Source of the DNA: Parvicella sp964387945
GTDB taxonomy: Bacteria > Bacteroidota > Bacteroidia > Flavobacteriales_D > Parvicellaceae
Reading direction: 5' to 3'
Assembly (NCBI GenBank): GCA_964387945.1
Contig: CAYLYX010000003.1
Location: forward strand, 186,001 to 250,000
Length of the DNA stretch: 64,000 nt
Below the pieces are notes generated by a model. That model searched no databases, was not told the DNA's origin, and saw nothing but the letters and a program-made list of their open reading frames with translations. Numbering within the stretch: position 1 is the first letter of the stretch; every line of letters begins with the position of its first letter. Of the stretch, positions 16,914 through 26,256 are shown in pieces. A program made the position numbers and the translations under genes.

Positions 16914-19900
16914 GCAGCGTAACGTGCCCAATGTACTCGTGGGCGTCACCCGTTTGATCTTCTACTTTTAATTTCCAAACATATACATCCTCTTGAGACA
17001 TTACGTTGTTATACGTTCCGTCCCATCCAGACCCAACAATTTGAGATTGGAAAATTAATTCTCCCCAACGGTTGAATACCATAAACTCATAAGAATCTGG
17101 AATGATTCCGCTAATGATTGGCATGAATTCATTGTTCACTTCATCCCCATCTGGCGTAAATGCATTAGGAACATAAACGATGAACTCTTCTAGAATAGTT
17201 ACAGAGTCGCAGGTTTGCGCAGGACAGCCTTCAAAGCTCAAGGCGTCTAGACAAACTTCAAACGTACCCACATCTCCAAAGGCGTAACTTGGATGAGTTG
17301 CTGTACTTTGATCCTGAACACCTCCTGTATCAAACGTCCAAGTATAATCGGTAGCACCCGTTGTCATATTGGTGAAGTTGATGGTAGGTTCCAGAATAGT
17401 TGTAGGCTGCGGATCAAATACAAAGTCAGGATCTGGATAATCATACACGCAGATATAGTCTGTAACCGTACTTGTACTTTGACAGCCCTCTGGTGTTGTA
17501 ATTTGAAGGATAACGTCCCAACATCCAGGGTTTTCAAAAGAGTAATTCACGTTACTGCAGTCTGTACTCGCACCACCATCACCGAAGCTCCACAAGCAAC
17601 TAGAACCAGCTGGAACGTTATTCTCTGAGAAGTTAACCGCTACGGGAGCGCAACCATCAAAATTATCAGCTGAGAACGAAATGTTAGGTATCGTATTAAC
17701 CGTAATCGTTACACTTGCAGTTGCGTTGGGTGTAGTACAGCCATCAGAAACACTTACCGTGTAAGTTGTTGTAAAGGCTGGTGATACGGTTTGGATTTGA
17801 CCAGTTCCCACGCCTTGATCCCAGGTGTATGTATAAGGGCCTCCATTTCCTCCACTTCCTACGGCATTGATTGATGCATTATCTCCTTCACAGATCGACT
17901 GATCAGAAAGGGCAATAACACTCAGAGGAGGATTTAAGTTTACGTTGACACAAGCTGGTGGTGAACTACATCCATTTCCATCTGTAGCGACAACACAATA
18001 GGCTTGAGAACTTGCTGGTGTAACAGAAATGTTTTGAGTTCCACCTCCATTGTCCCAAGCATAGGTGTAGTTTCCAACTCCACCAGAGGCGAGAGAGGTC
18101 AAAGGAGTGCTCTGACCAATACAGATTGTTGTACTTCCGTTGGCTGCAACTTGAACTGGTGTAGGACCAACGATAGTTACTTGCTCATTTGCAGAACATC
18201 CGTTAACATCCTGAGCATAAACCGTATAGTTGCCTGCGCAAAGGTTATTGAATGTGTTAGCACCTCCAAATGTAACACCATCCATGCTGTATTCTGTTGC
18301 TCCTGTAGCATTGACGGTTAAACTACCGTCACAATCACCACCACAAGTTTCATCAACTGTTGAAACGTTATCAATAACAACTGCTTGTGGAGCACCGACC
18401 ACAATTCCATTCGTATCTAACGTACATCCATTCCCATCTGTAATGGATAAGTTATACGAACCTGCACATAAATTGGTTACTAAAGGTACGTTTCCACCCA
18501 CTGCAGGAGTCCATGTGTAATTGTAAGTTCCAGGTCCAGTACCTCCAGCAGGAATAGAGTTCATCATTCCATCACACATTCCAAAACAAGAAGCGTCTGT
18601 AATTCCAATCGTAACACTCAGCGGAGTAGGCTCGGTTAAGGTAACTTGAGAGGTTGACGTACAACCGTTACCATCTGTTAGGAGAATGTCATACGTTCCA
18701 ACACAAAGGTTTTGGAAAAGTCCAGTTCCTTGACTAGAAGCTCCATTATCAATGCTGTATTGGTAAGGACCATTTCCACCGTTTTCGGTAATGTTGATTT
18801 CACCATTACAATCATCGGCACAAAGCAAGTCAACCTGTGTTGTGGAGTGAGAAAGAGCTACTGGTTCAGTTAGCGTTACACTTCCGCTTGCCTCGCAACC
18901 AAGAGCATCAGCAACCACCACATCATATGTGCCAGCGCAGAGACCGTTGTAGGTGCTTACACCAGAGAAGTTTGCACCATTATCGATACTAAACTGGGTA
19001 GCGCCTGTTGCAGAAATTGAGATGTCTCCATCACAAAGTCCATTACAGCTTATGTCGTTGCTGTTAATGTTATCAATGGTTGGACCACCTAGGTCTACTA
19101 AAGTAATCGTTCCTGTCGCTTGACATCCGATAGCATCTTCTACTAAAATATTGTAAGTGTTCGCACTTAGTGAACCAAAGAGTCCAGTTCCTTGCGTATT
19201 TGTTCCGTTATCAATACTGTATGTATATCCAGGAATACCATCGGTTCCGTTGAGTGTAATGTCACCGTCTGCGTTTCCACAAGTAGGATCATTCACAACT
19301 TCAGAATATTGAATGTCAGAGAACTGAATGGTAACGTCATCGCTATCGGTACATCCGCCACCGTTGTCTTCTGTCCAAGTAAAGGTGTAAGATCCCGCAG
19401 CAGGAACGGTCACATTGCTTGTTGGACTATTTGCATTTGAGTAAACTGCTCCGGCAGGACCCGTCCAAGTACCTGTACCAAAAGAAGGAGTAGCAGAGAA
19501 CGTATACGTCAAAGAACAAATATCATCATCAGCACCTGCGTCTGCAGTTGGCACCCCTACAAAAGGGCCACCAGTTACCGTAATCGGACAACCATTATCA
19601 TCAACGATGTCGAATGAATACATATCACCATTTTGCAAACCGCTTATGGTAATTGTCCCGTTGTGCGTACAGGTTGTATTGTCTAGTGTTGCTGTAGCTG
19701 GTGAAAGATTGGAAGCGGTAAAGTTAGAACCATCTAGTTCTGGTAAACCTCCAGTAATTGTCATCGTAGCTGTTCCAGCATTACAGTCCGTTGTTTCGGA
19801 GTAGGTAATTTCTGGTAAATATTGAACTGCAAAAGCAGGTCCCATGTCATAACACCAATCACCACCATTGATAGATATTGCATAGTATCCATCAACATTG

Positions 19901-21369
19901 CTGTAAGTTGTTATGGGAACATAATAGATCGTTTGGTCTGTAAAAGTTCCTGCGTATGGTACATCTCCAAACGTATTAATGTCCGTCCAGTCATCGCCAT
20001 AGGATACAACGCCTAACAAACAAGGGTCGGTAGGAAGACCAGTTCCAGTATCCCACAATTCATTGGGAGGAAATACTGTTGGAGGACAGGTATAGGCCAA
20101 ATAGGCAATTCCTGGGTCATACGTAACACCAGTAATGTTCTCATCACCTGGAGGTGTATAGTCCCCATTTGAATTAATATCGATCTGGTCTCCAAAGCAT
20201 AATACATAGTTGGTTACGCCACTTCCCGTAACTCCCGCAGTAAATGTTCCAGCTTCAGCTGTACAGTCACAACTTCCTGGTGAAGTTCCAGTCAACTGAT
20301 TTCCGCAAGCAGGAAAATTAGAGAAGTAATAGTCTACAGTAAAGTTAGCTCCATCTGCTGGTATTCCTGGGATAGACCATGTTTCTGGACTAGTAAAAGG
20401 TGCATTGATCGTTGCGGTGTAGGTTCCAGACCCGTTATCCACTACAATTTCAATCGTACCAGCACCGGGAGGGTTCGAGAACGTAATGTCTCCATCCAAT
20501 GTGTATGTGTTTGTTCCAGGGTCACACAAACCAATAGAATAACTAAAACTGGTAATTGGCGAAGGAGAAGTAATGCCTTGAGTGAACGTACAAGCTGGAT
20601 CAGAGGTGAAGAAAGCTGTTAGGTCACAGTTTAATCCGTCTTGGGGAAGATCCGTAATGGTATAGTTCATAGACGTGCCAAATGGCGCACTACCTACAAC
20701 ATATTGCTGTCCATAACAGTCTTCAATGACTAAACTCCCTGTAGTTGGCGGATCTGAGTAGGTGATCGTTCCCCCAACATCAAACGTAAGGAATGGAGTG
20801 TTAGAACAGTTCACTACTGCAGCCGTAACGTTGTCAATGCTACAAGTAGGATTTACGGTAGAACAATCTGTGTCTCCTGTAGAAGAACCGTTTAATCCGA
20901 AAGTGATGGTTCCGGCAGAGCCGTTAAAATTGGTCAAAACGAATAAATAAAACTCTCCAGATACTGCATTAGGAATGTTCGCTTGTTCTGAAGCAGAACC
21001 TGAGTAGCTACAATCTATTGGAGCCCCCATGCTTCCACAGTTTCCTGTGGCTGAGGAGAAAGGTCCCCAAACTGCGTAATCAACATCAGTAGGAGTTCCA
21101 CCTGTGTTTACCTGATTAATATCGATTACAAGTGATCCTGAGTTATTTACTTCCATCCAATACCAAGATGGATTAGGCTGGGAAGTCAAACACCCATAAT
21201 CAATTCCAGATTCAGCAGTGGTTCCTGTCGAATTTGGAAAGGAGATCGCTCCAGAGGTCGTTGTGGCGCAGAATGGGTCTGCGCTTGCACAATCTGAGCC
21301 CTGTGCGAAGGTTTGATTGAGGTAGGCAAAACTAATAAAAAGTGATGCTATAATTAGTAAATGTTTCAT
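16906..21369 (-). CDS. Giant T9SS (type B) surface protein with SprB-type repeats and PKD domains, 1487 aa
   Basis: Secreted adhesin-like protein. A signal peptide covers about 1-22. An N-terminal beta-domain (SDCASADPFC..., about 25-155) of the kind seen before many Bacteroidota surface proteins is followed by Ig-like beta segments to about 680. Five SprB-type repeats follow (about 685-1065), each with a cysteine-bearing DxxCxGxCDG-like opening and an LCAGTYxVxVxDxxGC ending. More HYR/Ig-like units come next, then two PKD domains (about 1230-1395, WSFGDGG and YTWTFDTGG). The last 92 residues are the gliding-motility-associated C-terminal (CHU_C) sorting domain: VPNAFTPDGDEVNNEF, FNRWGELIF, GWDGTYNN. 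It should be exported by T9SS and anchored on the surface. It lies 14 bases after a small secreted protein gene on the same strand. Confidence 0.95.
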   Translation of the reverse strand: MKHLLIIASLFISFAYLNQTFAQGSDCASADPFCATTTSGAISFPNSTGTTAESGIDYGCLTSQPNPSWYWMEVNNSGSLVIDINQVNTGGTPTDVDYAVWGPFSSATGNCGSMGAPIDCSYSGSASEQANIPNAVSGEFYLFVLTNFNGSAGTITFGLNGSSTGDTDCSTVNPTCSIDNVTAAVVNCSNTPFLTFDVGGTITYSDPPTTGSLVIEDCYGQQYVVGSAPFGTSMNYTITDLPQDGLNCDLTAFFTSDPACTFTQGITSPSPITSFSYSIGLCDPGTNTYTLDGDITFSNPPGAGTIEIVVDNGSGTYTATINAPFTSPETWSIPGIPADGANFTVDYYFSNFPACGNQLTGTSPGSCDCTAEAGTFTAGVTGSGVTNYVLCFGDQIDINSNGDYTPPGDENITGVTYDPGIAYLAYTCPPTVFPPNELWDTGTGLPTDPCLLGVVSYGDDWTDINTFGDVPYAGTFTDQTIYYVPITTYSNVDGYYAISINGGDWCYDMGPAFAVQYLPEITYSETTDCNAGTATMTITGGLPELDGSNFTASNLSPATATLDNTTCTHNGTITISGLQNGDMYSFDIVDDNGCPITVTGGPFVGVPTADAGADDDICSLTYTFSATPSFGTGTWTGPAGAVYSNANSPTSNVTVPAAGSYTFTWTEDNGGGCTDSDDVTIQFSDIQYSEVVNDPTCGNADGDITLNGTDGIPGYTYSIDNGTNTQGTGLFGSLSANTYNILVEDAIGCQATGTITLVDLGGPTIDNINSNDISCNGLCDGDISISATGATQFSIDNGANFSGVSTYNGLCAGTYDVVVADALGCEASGSVTLTEPVALSHSTTQVDLLCADDCNGEINITENGGNGPYQYSIDNGASSQGTGLFQNLCVGTYDILLTDGNGCTSTSQVTLTEPTPLSVTIGITDASCFGMCDGMMNSIPAGGTGPGTYNYTWTPAVGGNVPLVTNLCAGSYNLSITDGNGCTLDTNGIVVGAPQAVVIDNVSTVDETCGGDCDGSLTVNATGATEYSMDGVTFGGANTFNNLCAGNYTVYAQDVNGCSANEQVTIVGPTPVQVAANGSTTICIGQSTPLTSLASGGVGNYTYAWDNGGGTQNISVTPASSQAYCVVATDGNGCSSPPACVNVNLNPPLSVIALSDQSICEGDNASINAVGSGGNGGPYTYTWDQGVGTGQIQTVSPAFTTTYTVSVSDGCTTPNATASVTITVNTIPNISFSADNFDGCAPVAVNFSENNVPAGSSCLWSFGDGGASTDCSNVNYSFENPGCWDVILQITTPEGCQSTSTVTDYICVYDYPDPDFVFDPQPTTILEPTINFTNMTTGATDYTWTFDTGGVQDQSTATHPSYAFGDVGTFEVCLDALSFEGCPAQTCDSVTILEEFIVYVPNAFTPDGDEVNNEFMPIISGIIPDSYEFMVFNRWGELIFQSQIVGSGWDGTYNNVMSQEDVYVWKLKVEDQTGDAHEYIGHVTLLR

Positions 21370-21383
21370 TGGTTGCTAGGTGG

Positions 21384-21773
21384 TTATTTCTTTAAAAGTA
21401 CTTCTCTCTCCGCTTTTGCTTTCTCGATCTCTAAATCTATCTGCTCAAACCATCCGGTTTCTTCTGCAAGTGCTCTCTCTTCCGGATCGTTCATGATATA
21501 CTTTCGCTTTTTGTAAAGAGCTTTAATAAAATTCTCATAGTATGCTACATCTTTCACATTGCCTTCGATCGACTCTTTGCGGTCAATCTTTGTAGCCAAT
21601 TTCGTAGAATCCACTTCATAAGTGTAAGACCAAGAAGTCGACTGCTTATCAGCTGTTTTCATAGTAGAAACCTCCTTAGTTTCAGTTTGAGCAAGTGTGT
21701 TAAACGACAACAAGGTGAATGCACAACTAGACAAGACGATGTGTGAAATGCTTCTCTTCTTCATAAGTTTCAT
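21384..21773 (-). CDS. Small secreted protein of unknown function, 129 aa
   Basis: I do not recognise a family. The start at the ATG 21771-21773 (MKLMKKRSISH) or three codons later gives a signal peptide ending SFNTLAQ; a longer open frame to 21821 would place the start upstream of the predicted transcription start. The mature part is about 100 residues, hydrophilic and helical, with a Thr/Lys-rich linker, then YTYEVDSTKLATKIDRKESI and a charged C-terminus (EIEKAKAEREVLLKK). It lies 14 bases before the giant T9SS protein gene, probably in the same operon, so it may be a periplasmic accessory factor of that adhesin; this is inference from position. A -7 element and a dyad lie upstream. Confidence 0.7.
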   Translation of the reverse strand: MKLMKKRSISHIVLSSCAFTLLSFNTLAQTETKEVSTMKTADKQSTSWSYTYEVDSTKLATKIDRKESIEGNVKDVAYYENFIKALYKKRKYIMNDPEERALAEETGWFEQIDLEIEKAKAEREVLLKK

Positions 21774-21780
21774 TTGGTTC

Positions 21781-21826
21781 TTACCCAATTGACGGGGTAA
21801 GTTTACATTGGTTGCCTTCAAAAATA
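21781..21826 (-). promoter_or_regulatory. Promoter and leader dyad for the surface-protein operon
   Basis: On the minus strand TATTTTTG (21819-21826) matches TAnnTTTG. The leader between it and the ATG at 21773 holds a dyad: TTACCC (21781-21786) and GGGTAA (21795-21800) eight bases apart. No -33 TTG is at the standard spacing. Confidence 0.5.
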
Positions 21827-21914
21827 CGAAATTTTGTCAAGTAAATAATATTAACAACTATTCATCCATTTTTATTCTAGGTTCGTCCAGAATAAGTTAA
21901 CTTGCAACAAACAA

Positions 21915-21922
21915 TATTTTTG
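21915..21922 (+). promoter_or_regulatory. -7-like element (TATTTTTG) abutting the rnr ATG
   Basis: Exact TAnnTTTG match ending one base before the ATG at 21924. If active it would give a leaderless message or start inside the codon; it may be a chance match in AT-rich DNA. Confidence 0.35.
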
Positions 21923-21923
21923 A

Positions 21924-24083
21924 ATGGCAAAAAAGAAGAAAAAACCTCAATCCAAGTTAAAATATAAGTTCACCAAAAAACTGGTACATCTTTTTGAAAC
22001 ACACCCTCACAAAGACTTTAGCGAAAAAGAAATCATTCAAATTTTAGGTATAAGAGATGCCTCTGAAAGGAAGCTTGTTCACGATGTTTTGATTGAATTA
22101 AGCACTTTTGATATCGTAAAAACGGTGCAACGAGGCATTTATCGCATTGCCAAACCCAATGGAGGAGCAGGCAGCAATTTGGTAGAGGGCATTATCGATT
22201 TTAACCAAAGAGGAGCAGCGTACCTCATGGTGGAAGGAATGGACGATGATATTTTTATTCATGCCAACAATACCGGAAAGGCTTTTCATCAGGATAAAGT
22301 TCGTGTGGAATTGGTCGCGAGACAGGGTAAAACTGAAGGAAAAGTAGTGGATATAGTTGAGCGCAAGCGAACGGAATTTGTAGGCACTGTGGACGTTGGA
22401 AAAACAACGGTTTTTGTGCGGCCTGATGATGTGAGAATGCCTGTTGATTTCTTCATTGATAAAGGACATCTAAAAAATGCGAAGAATGGCGATAAGGTTG
22501 TAGTAAAGTTTTTGAGTTGGCCGGGAGGAAGTAAAAGTCCTTTGGGGGGTGTGGTTGAGCGCCTCGGAAAGCCAGGGAATATGGATGTGGATATGAATGT
22601 TATCTTGGCGGAGAATGGATTCCCAACACATTTTCCACGAGCTGTAGAGTTGGAAGCCGAAGCAATCAATGAACCGGATTACAATGCAGAAGCGAAGAAG
22701 CGCAAGGACTTTAGAAAAACACTCACGTTTACAATTGATCCTGTAGATGCAAAAGATTTTGACGATGCACTTTCATTTGAGCCGTTAAAGAACGGAAATT
22801 ACGAGATTGGAATTCACATTGCGGACGTATCTCACTACGTTACACCTGGTTCTAAGCTGGATTTGGAAGGTTATAGCAGAGGTAATTCGGTTTATCTGGT
22901 AGATCGAGTTATTCCAATGCTTCCAGAAGTGTTAAGTAACAAACTTTGTAGTCTTCGACCGCATGAAGAGAAATTGACTTTTTCTGCAGTTTTTGAGATC
23001 ACACCAGAAGCCAAAGTCGTAAAGGAGTGGTTTGGGAAAACAGTGATTTACTCAGATCATCGGTTTACTTACGAACAAGCGCAGGAGATCATAGAAGGGC
23101 AAGTGAAAGACGAGAAGTTTGGTGATGTAATTCTTACCATGGACAAAATTGCTAAAATCTTGCGTGGAAAAAGGCTTCAGACGGGTGCGCTGAATGTTGA
23201 AAGTCAGGAAGTCCGTTTTGAATTAGATGAAAAAGGAAACCCCATCGGACTAAAAATTAAGGTCTCAAAAGATGCCAATAAGCTGATTGAGGAGTTCATG
23301 TTGTTAGCGAACAGAAGGGTAGCACAGTTTATTGGTGAACCCAAAAAGGGGAGAAAATCGATCCCTTTTGTTTACCGTACACACGATGAGCCGAATGAGG
23401 CTAAGATTTCTGACTTGAAAGTTTACTTGGCCGAGTTTGGTTATTCCATTCCGGAGGTAAAAAATAAACCGATCTCATTTGGTTTGAATCAAGTAATGGA
23501 AAAAGCTAAAATGAAAGACGAACTACACATCATCGGACCGCTAGTTATTCGATCCATGTCAAAGGCAGTATATGAAACGGACAATATCGGACACTATGGT
23601 TTGGCCTTTCAGTACTATACGCACTTTACTTCTCCCATTCGAAGATATGCTGACTTATTGGTGCAACGAATTCTTTTTGAGCAATTAAATGGACGTGAAT
23701 TCAAAGATAATAAGATGCTCGATGAATGGTGTAAGCACATTTCTGGAACAGAAAAGAGTGCTACAGATGCGGAGCGAGATTCAATCAAGTACATGCAAGT
23801 TAAGTATATGGAAGACAAGGTCGGTATGACTTTTTCTGGCAAGGTAACTGGCGTTACGGACTGGGGAATTTTTGTTGAATTGGATGAAACAAAATGTGAG
23901 GGATTACTGCATATCAATAACCTTCCAGGGCGATACACGATAGACAGCAAGACCCGTCAACTGGTATCAAAAGAAGGTTATGACGATTACCATTTAGGAA
24001 TGGCCGTAGAGGTAGTTGTCAAAAATGTAGATCTCGTTAAAAAGCAAATGGATTTAATTCTTCCAGATGATTTGCTGTTTTAA
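21924..24083 (+). CDS. rnr: Ribonuclease R (RNB-family 3'-5' exoribonuclease)
   Basis: Processive 3'-to-5' exoribonuclease that degrades structured RNA. At 719 aa it has the normal domain order: a basic N-terminal tail and winged helix (about 1-75, DASERKLVHDVLIELSTFDIV), cold-shock domains (about 85-235, GIIDFNQRGAAYLMVEG, DIFIHANNTGKAFHQDKVRVEL), the RNB catalytic domain (about 260-600) with TIDPVDAKDFDDALSFE (acidic metal ligands, about 271-287), HIADVSHYV, HYGLAFQYYTHFTSPIRRYAD (about 557), and a C-terminal S1 domain (about 630-715, FSGKVTGVTDWGIFVELDE). It is monocistronic and overlaps the opposite-strand ArsA-like gene by four bases. Confidence 0.97.
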   Translation: MAKKKKKPQSKLKYKFTKKLVHLFETHPHKDFSEKEIIQILGIRDASERKLVHDVLIELSTFDIVKTVQRGIYRIAKPNGGAGSNLVEGIIDFNQRGAAYLMVEGMDDDIFIHANNTGKAFHQDKVRVELVARQGKTEGKVVDIVERKRTEFVGTVDVGKTTVFVRPDDVRMPVDFFIDKGHLKNAKNGDKVVVKFLSWPGGSKSPLGGVVERLGKPGNMDVDMNVILAENGFPTHFPRAVELEAEAINEPDYNAEAKKRKDFRKTLTFTIDPVDAKDFDDALSFEPLKNGNYEIGIHIADVSHYVTPGSKLDLEGYSRGNSVYLVDRVIPMLPEVLSNKLCSLRPHEEKLTFSAVFEITPEAKVVKEWFGKTVIYSDHRFTYEQAQEIIEGQVKDEKFGDVILTMDKIAKILRGKRLQTGALNVESQEVRFELDEKGNPIGLKIKVSKDANKLIEEFMLLANRRVAQFIGEPKKGRKSIPFVYRTHDEPNEAKISDLKVYLAEFGYSIPEVKNKPISFGLNQVMEKAKMKDELHIIGPLVIRSMSKAVYETDNIGHYGLAFQYYTHFTSPIRRYADLLVQRILFEQLNGREFKDNKMLDEWCKHISGTEKSATDAERDSIKYMQVKYMEDKVGMTFSGKVTGVTDWGIFVELDETKCEGLLHINNLPGRYTIDSKTRQLVSKEGYDDYHLGMAVEVVVKNVDLVKKQMDLILPDDLLF

Positions 24084-25237
24084 ACCTTCTTCAAGGTAAT
24101 CGTCAGATAAGGTTCTTCATAACTATGTCCTTCTAAGGTCATGTAGTTTGAGAACTTGGGTAAGAACATTGATTTTCTTCGATTGTTGATATCGATGATC
24201 AATTCATCTCCAAACTTGCGTAATTCGAAGTCATCGTTTTTAATGAAAGGAATTCTGAGTTTCACGAGATAGCCATCCTCAAGATTAGTGACTTCAATCG
24301 GTTGTTCTTTATGAAATACTTGGGTTGGATCTTCATCTTGATAAATGGTTTCACCGATTAGTTCCAATAACTTCACACCAAATACTTCGTCTCCTTGATG
24401 GGGTACTTTGAAGATAGGAATGGGTTCAAAACTTTCTTCGATTTCTTCCAGGTAACTTTTTTGCTTGTAGATATATGTCTTAAGCCATTCATCGTCAATC
24501 TGAGGGATTACACGATTCACCACCACAGCATCTACGTTGTAACCATACAGTTGAAGGTAAGAATAAGCTCGTTTAGCTTCCTGAACCACCATTCGTTCTG
24601 GGTTAGCCACAATTCGGATCGAAGTAATATCTGGGTCAAGGAATACACCTTGGATAAATTCTAACTTATCAAAGAGCGTCTGCATTTCTTCATAGCCTTT
24701 GTCCAATGGAATACCAGTAGTCGTTCTCACCACTTTTCCGAGTGTTCGGATGGCAAATTTTTGTCCCGGAAAAGCCTTTGTTAACCACGATTTAGTAACT
24801 TGCGGAAGGCTCAATAAGGTGAGTGTTTCTCCGGTAGGAGCACTATCGATCACAATTACGTCAAACATTTTTTCACGATAGAACTTTTCGATCCATAAGA
24901 AGGCAGCTCCTTCTTCCATTCCAGGAAGTACAGAGAGCTCATCCGCAATTACGTTGTCTATCCCTTGAAATTTGAAGATGGCGCGCATCATCTCCTTCAT
25001 GTTTCCCCAGTATCTTTTCATGGAGTAGTACACGTCAAACTCCATGCACCAAAGGTTTTCTGAAATCTCGGTGGGCTCTGGAGTTAAGTCCATGTCCATG
25101 GCATCAGACAAGCTATGAGCCGGGTCAGTAGAAATAACTAGCGTTTTCTTACCTTCCTTTGCACATTGAATCGCAGTGGCTGCTGCAGTAGTTGTTTTTC
25201 CTACTCCTCCCTTACCGGTGAATAGAATAATTCGCAT
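24080..25237 (-). CDS. ArsA/GET3-family ATPase, 385 aa
   Basis: P-loop ATPase of the ArsA/TRC40 family. A deviant Walker A, FTGKGGVGKTTTAAA (about 6-20), contains the signature lysine; switch I has VISTDPAHSLSDAMD (about 35-49), and VIVIDSAPTGETLTLLSLP (about 127-145) is the switch II/ATPase motif. The C-terminal about 80 residues (VKLRIPFIKNDDFELRKFGDELI) form an alpha-crystallin/HSP20-like beta-sandwich found in bacterial and plastid ArsA-like proteins. No arsenic-resistance genes (arsB, arsC, arsR) are nearby, so an arsenite pump role is not supported; a membrane-protein targeting or chaperone role is an inference from GET3. The start overlaps the pheS stop by one base, so the genes are coupled. 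Confidence 0.92.
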   Translation of the reverse strand: MRIILFTGKGGVGKTTTAAATAIQCAKEGKKTLVISTDPAHSLSDAMDMDLTPEPTEISENLWCMEFDVYYSMKRYWGNMKEMMRAIFKFQGIDNVIADELSVLPGMEEGAAFLWIEKFYREKMFDVIVIDSAPTGETLTLLSLPQVTKSWLTKAFPGQKFAIRTLGKVVRTTTGIPLDKGYEEMQTLFDKLEFIQGVFLDPDITSIRIVANPERMVVQEAKRAYSYLQLYGYNVDAVVVNRVIPQIDDEWLKTYIYKQKSYLEEIEESFEPIPIFKVPHQGDEVFGVKLLELIGETIYQDEDPTQVFHKEQPIEVTNLEDGYLVKLRIPFIKNDDFELRKFGDELIIDINNRRKSMFLPKFSNYMTLEGHSYEEPYLTITLKKV

Positions 25238-26253
25238 TAATAAGCGGATTTAAATTGGTCCAAAAACCTCAAGTCGTTCTCGAAGAAATGACGTAGATCG
25301 TTGATCTGGTATTTTAGCATCGTAATTCTTTCGATTCCCATTCCAAAGGCAAATCCGGAATAAATGGAAGAATCAATGCCACAATTTTCCAAAACATTCG
25401 GGTCAACCATTCCACACCCCATAATTTCTAAGAAGCCAGTGTGCTTGCAGACGTTACATCCTTTTCCGTTACAAATCTGACAAGATACATCTACCTCAGC
25501 ACTTGGTTCTGTAAATGGAAAGTAAGAAGGTCTCAATCGAATTTCTGTTTTTTCGCCAAACATTTCTTTGGCAAAGTAGAGCAGTGTTTGCTTCAAATCG
25601 GCAAAGGAGACATTTTTGTCAATGTACAAACCTTCTACCTGATGAAAGATACAATGTGCCCTTGCTGAGATCGCTTCGTTTCTAAACACCCTTCCTGGAG
25701 AAACTGTACGAATGGGTGGGGTAGAATTTTCCATAACTCTTACCTGCACGGATGAGGTATGTGTTCTCAAGGCAATTTCATTGTCGATAAAGAACGTGTC
25801 TTGCATATCCCTTGCCGGGTGTTCTGGTGGGAAGTTCAGTGCCGTAAAGTTGTGAAAGTCATCTTCTATTTCAGGACCTTCTGAGATCGAAAAACCTATT
25901 CGTGTGAAAATGTCTAAAATCTCTTTTCTCACTACAGACAGAGGATGTCTTGCTCCAAGTGCGGTATGTTCTGCCGGACGTGTAAGGTCAAGCTTCTCGC
26001 CAGTATTTTGAGGAGAATTTTCAAGCGCCTCCTTGAGCTCATTAACTTTTTCCTGTGCAGCTTTTTTGAGCACGTTGAGCGGTTGTCCTAGTTCTCTTTT
26101 TTGCTCTTTAGGAAGCTCGCGAAAATCCTCCATCAACGCGGTGATGACTCCTTTTTTTCCGAGCATCTTAATTCTGAACTCCTCCACCACCTTCACATCG
26201 GTTGCAGTGAAACCCTCTACCTCTTTAAGAAGAACGTCTACCTTTTCTAGCAT
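25237..26253 (-). CDS. pheS: Phenylalanyl-tRNA synthetase alpha subunit
   Basis: Catalytic subunit of the alpha2beta2 enzyme that charges tRNA-Phe in the cytoplasm. At 338 aa the N-terminal coiled coil (about 1-90) is followed by the class II core: LTRPAEHTALGARHPLSVV (about 99), a motif 1 region with EIEDDFHNFTALNFP, motif 2 (RTHTSSVQVRVM and RVFRNEAISARAHCIFHQVE, about 165-210), and motif 3 (FAFGMGIERITMLKY, about 304). A CxxC cluster (CQICNGKGCNVCKHTG, about 260) is the form seen in many bacterial PheS. pheT is not in the window. The gene is coupled to the downstream ArsA-like gene and lies three bases after the cyclophilin gene. Confidence 0.98.
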   Translation of the reverse strand: MLEKVDVLLKEVEGFTATDVKVVEEFRIKMLGKKGVITALMEDFRELPKEQKRELGQPLNVLKKAAQEKVNELKEALENSPQNTGEKLDLTRPAEHTALGARHPLSVVRKEILDIFTRIGFSISEGPEIEDDFHNFTALNFPPEHPARDMQDTFFIDNEIALRTHTSSVQVRVMENSTPPIRTVSPGRVFRNEAISARAHCIFHQVEGLYIDKNVSFADLKQTLLYFAKEMFGEKTEIRLRPSYFPFTEPSAEVDVSCQICNGKGCNVCKHTGFLEIMGCGMVDPNVLENCGIDSSIYSGFAFGMGIERITMLKYQINDLRHFFENDLRFLDQFKSAY

Positions 26254-26256
26254 GGT

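Noticed and set aside
17293..20950. Many plus-strand open frames of 60-111 codons opposite the giant surface protein
   Set aside because: They are shadows of a long repetitive coding sequence with few stops in other frames; no family features, signals or promoters.
16906..21369. Possible tandem DNA repeats or CRISPR-like array in the surface-protein gene
   Set aside because: The repetition is at protein level (SprB-type, Ig-like units); the bases diverge and there are no uniform spacers.
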